Under the pieces are notes generated by a model, which made no database searches, was not told where the DNA came from, and saw only the letters and a list, made by a program, of their open reading frames with translations. 64,000 nucleotides of DNA from Notoacmeibacter sp. MSK16QG-6 (GTDB lineage: Bacteria; Pseudomonadota; Alphaproteobacteria; Rhizobiales; Rhizobiaceae), in NCBI RefSeq assembly GCF_024158145.1, contig NZ_JAMYXM010000002.1, forward strand, positions 62,001 through 126,000, written 5' to 3'. Position 1 is the first letter of the stretch; each line of letters opens with the position of its first letter. Shown here one piece after another: positions 62,993 to 64,000 of this stretch. Both the position numbers and the translations under genes were made by a program.

Positions 62993-63859
62993 ATGTCACT
63001 TTATCGCGCCAGACCGGACGACGGACTATGTTTCATGACCGGAGCCTCATCCGGAATAGGCCGCGCGGCCGCCCTCGTCTTGGCGCGCAAGGGCTGGACT
63101 GTCGTAAGCGTCGCCCGCAGCGCCGATAAACTGCAAAGTCTGGCCGATGAAGCGGAAGGCCTGGCTGGCCGTATCATACCGCAAACCTGCGATGTCACCG
63201 ACGAAAACGCCGTGAATGATCTGATGCGGCGCGTCGTCTCAGAATACGGTCCCATCGCTTTGGCCGTCTTCGTTGCCGGCAATTACTGGCCGGTCGTCGG
63301 CAGCGACCCAAGCCTTGAGAACATGAAGAAGACTTATGAAGTGAACGTCTTCGGCGTTCTTCACGGCTTGGTTCCCGCCATTCTTCATATGCGGGATCGC
63401 AATAAGGGGCAGATCGCTATCGTCGGCTCGGTCTCGGCCTATGGCGGCCTGCCCATGGCATCCGCCTATGGCGCATCAAAGGCGGCGCTCAACAACATGG
63501 CTGCTGCACTGAAATTCGATCTCGACAAGCTCAATATCCGGGTGCAGATCGTCAATCCCGGCTTTATCGATACCCCGCTGACTGAGCAGAACAACTTCAA
63601 AATGCCATTCCTGATGAAAGTGGAAGAAGCGGCCGAAGCGATGGTGGACGGCCTGGAAAATGGCAGTTTCGAAGTCACCTTTCCCAAATCGCTCGCCACG
63701 ATTCTCAAGGTCGTCAATTTCTTTCCGTATGGCGTCTATTTCCCCGTCATGCGCCGGATAATGGGCTGGAAAGATAGGAAACTGCCCGCCCCGAAACATT
63801 TCTTTGCCAGGCAGGATCGTGATGAAGGGCCGGGCAAAACCGAAGCCGTCGAAGGTTGA
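62993..63859 (+). CDS. SDR family NAD(P)-dependent oxidoreductase
   Basis: The 288-residue short-chain dehydrogenase has the cofactor loop CFMTGASSGIGRAAALVLAR, a VAGNYWPV segment near the NAG-like position, and the catalytic Tyr-x3-Lys in ASAYGASKAALNN with the Ser of GSVSAYG. The C-terminus is basic. Substrate unknown. I use the ATG at 62993, which follows GGAG; the frame is open 147 bases more upstream without support. It is divergent from cysK. Confidence 0.9.
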   Translation: MSLYRARPDDGLCFMTGASSGIGRAAALVLARKGWTVVSVARSADKLQSLADEAEGLAGRIIPQTCDVTDENAVNDLMRRVVSEYGPIALAVFVAGNYWPVVGSDPSLENMKKTYEVNVFGVLHGLVPAILHMRDRNKGQIAIVGSVSAYGGLPMASAYGASKAALNNMAAALKFDLDKLNIRVQIVNPGFIDTPLTEQNNFKMPFLMKVEEAAEAMVDGLENGSFEVTFPKSLATILKVVNFFPYGVYFPVMRRIMGWKDRKLPAPKHFFARQDRDEGPGKTEAVEG

Positions 63860-64000
63860 TACTCTTCATGGCCGACAGGGAGATAACCCTGACATTGCAC
63901 GCGGTCTTTTCGATTCTCCGCCAGCGATTTACGGGCAGATGCGGAATCGCTTTCTTATCAAGCGAACGTGATATTTGACTCAGCTGCGGGGGCGCGCGTC
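63860..64000. other. End of window, no gene recognised
   Basis: The last 141 bases hold only a short, unsupported frame and no promoter or hairpin worth naming. Confidence 0.5.

Overview
This 64 kb window is a chromosomal segment of an alphaproteobacterium, most likely a member of Hyphomicrobiales (Rhizobiales). The support is gene content and order: a fused SecDF with YajC, tatABC-serS-surE-pcm, argS followed by a SPOR-domain protein and nagZ, a PopZ-type polar organiser, an ExoR-type periplasmic regulator, TolC next to a Pcm-like protein, class I PhaC, and recJ-glpX-hom-aminotransferase in one block. I see no insertion sequence, prophage, integrase or CRISPR array. Most of the window is core genome; the unusual parts are small and sit between the core genes.

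Layout. 0-9.4 kb: start of thrS (partial), yidD, a NifU-type scaffold, folE-hisI, a patatin phospholipase, then the leftward block recJ, glpX, hom, aminotransferase and a small lipoprotein. 9.4-17.3 kb: phaC, an M15-type lipoprotein, tRNA-Glu, map, radC, a methyltransferase, and leftward tig and tRNA-Leu. 17.3-18.1 kb: a 46-codon DUF1127 gene followed by four tandem hairpins, each presenting CCTCCTCCC in its loop (a cuckoo/CcsR-type small RNA cluster), just before trmFO. 19.5-30.9 kb: envelope and export genes (DUF4153 protein, homologues of the complex I assembly factors NDUFAF6 and NDUFAF3, secDF, yajC, a DUF815 ATPase, a LysM/M23 lipoprotein, pcm, surE, serS). 31-41 kb: tatCBA, an orphan ABC ATPase where scpA-scpB are usually found, nagZ, a large acidic SPOR protein, argS, dgt. 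41-51.8 kb: erpA, xth, exoR, a class A penicillin-binding protein, valS, popZ, tolC and a Pcm-like protein. 51.9-53 kb: tRNA-Cys, a small membrane-protein gene broken by one amber codon, and tRNA-Asn. 53-59.6 kb: a mannitol dehydrogenase-family gene and a tightly overlapping four-gene unit (photolyase, FAD oxidoreductase, DUF1365, cyclopropane-fatty-acid synthase family). 59.6-64 kb: a GNAT acetyltransferase, sseA, a GFA-family protein, a deleted remnant of alaX, cysK, and an SDR oxidoreductase.

The best candidate for a less described system is the DUF1127 plus CCTCCTCCC hairpin array at 17.56-18.07 kb. The four loops keep the same nine bases, which mimic the anti-Shine-Dalgarno sequence, while the stems differ in sequence but stay complementary. 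Other points worth checking are the missing scpAB, the in-frame-deleted alaX, the amber-interrupted small membrane gene, the degenerate M23 domain, and the photolyase-to-Cfa overlapping operon. All functional names rest on reading the sequence and on family knowledge; no database search was run.
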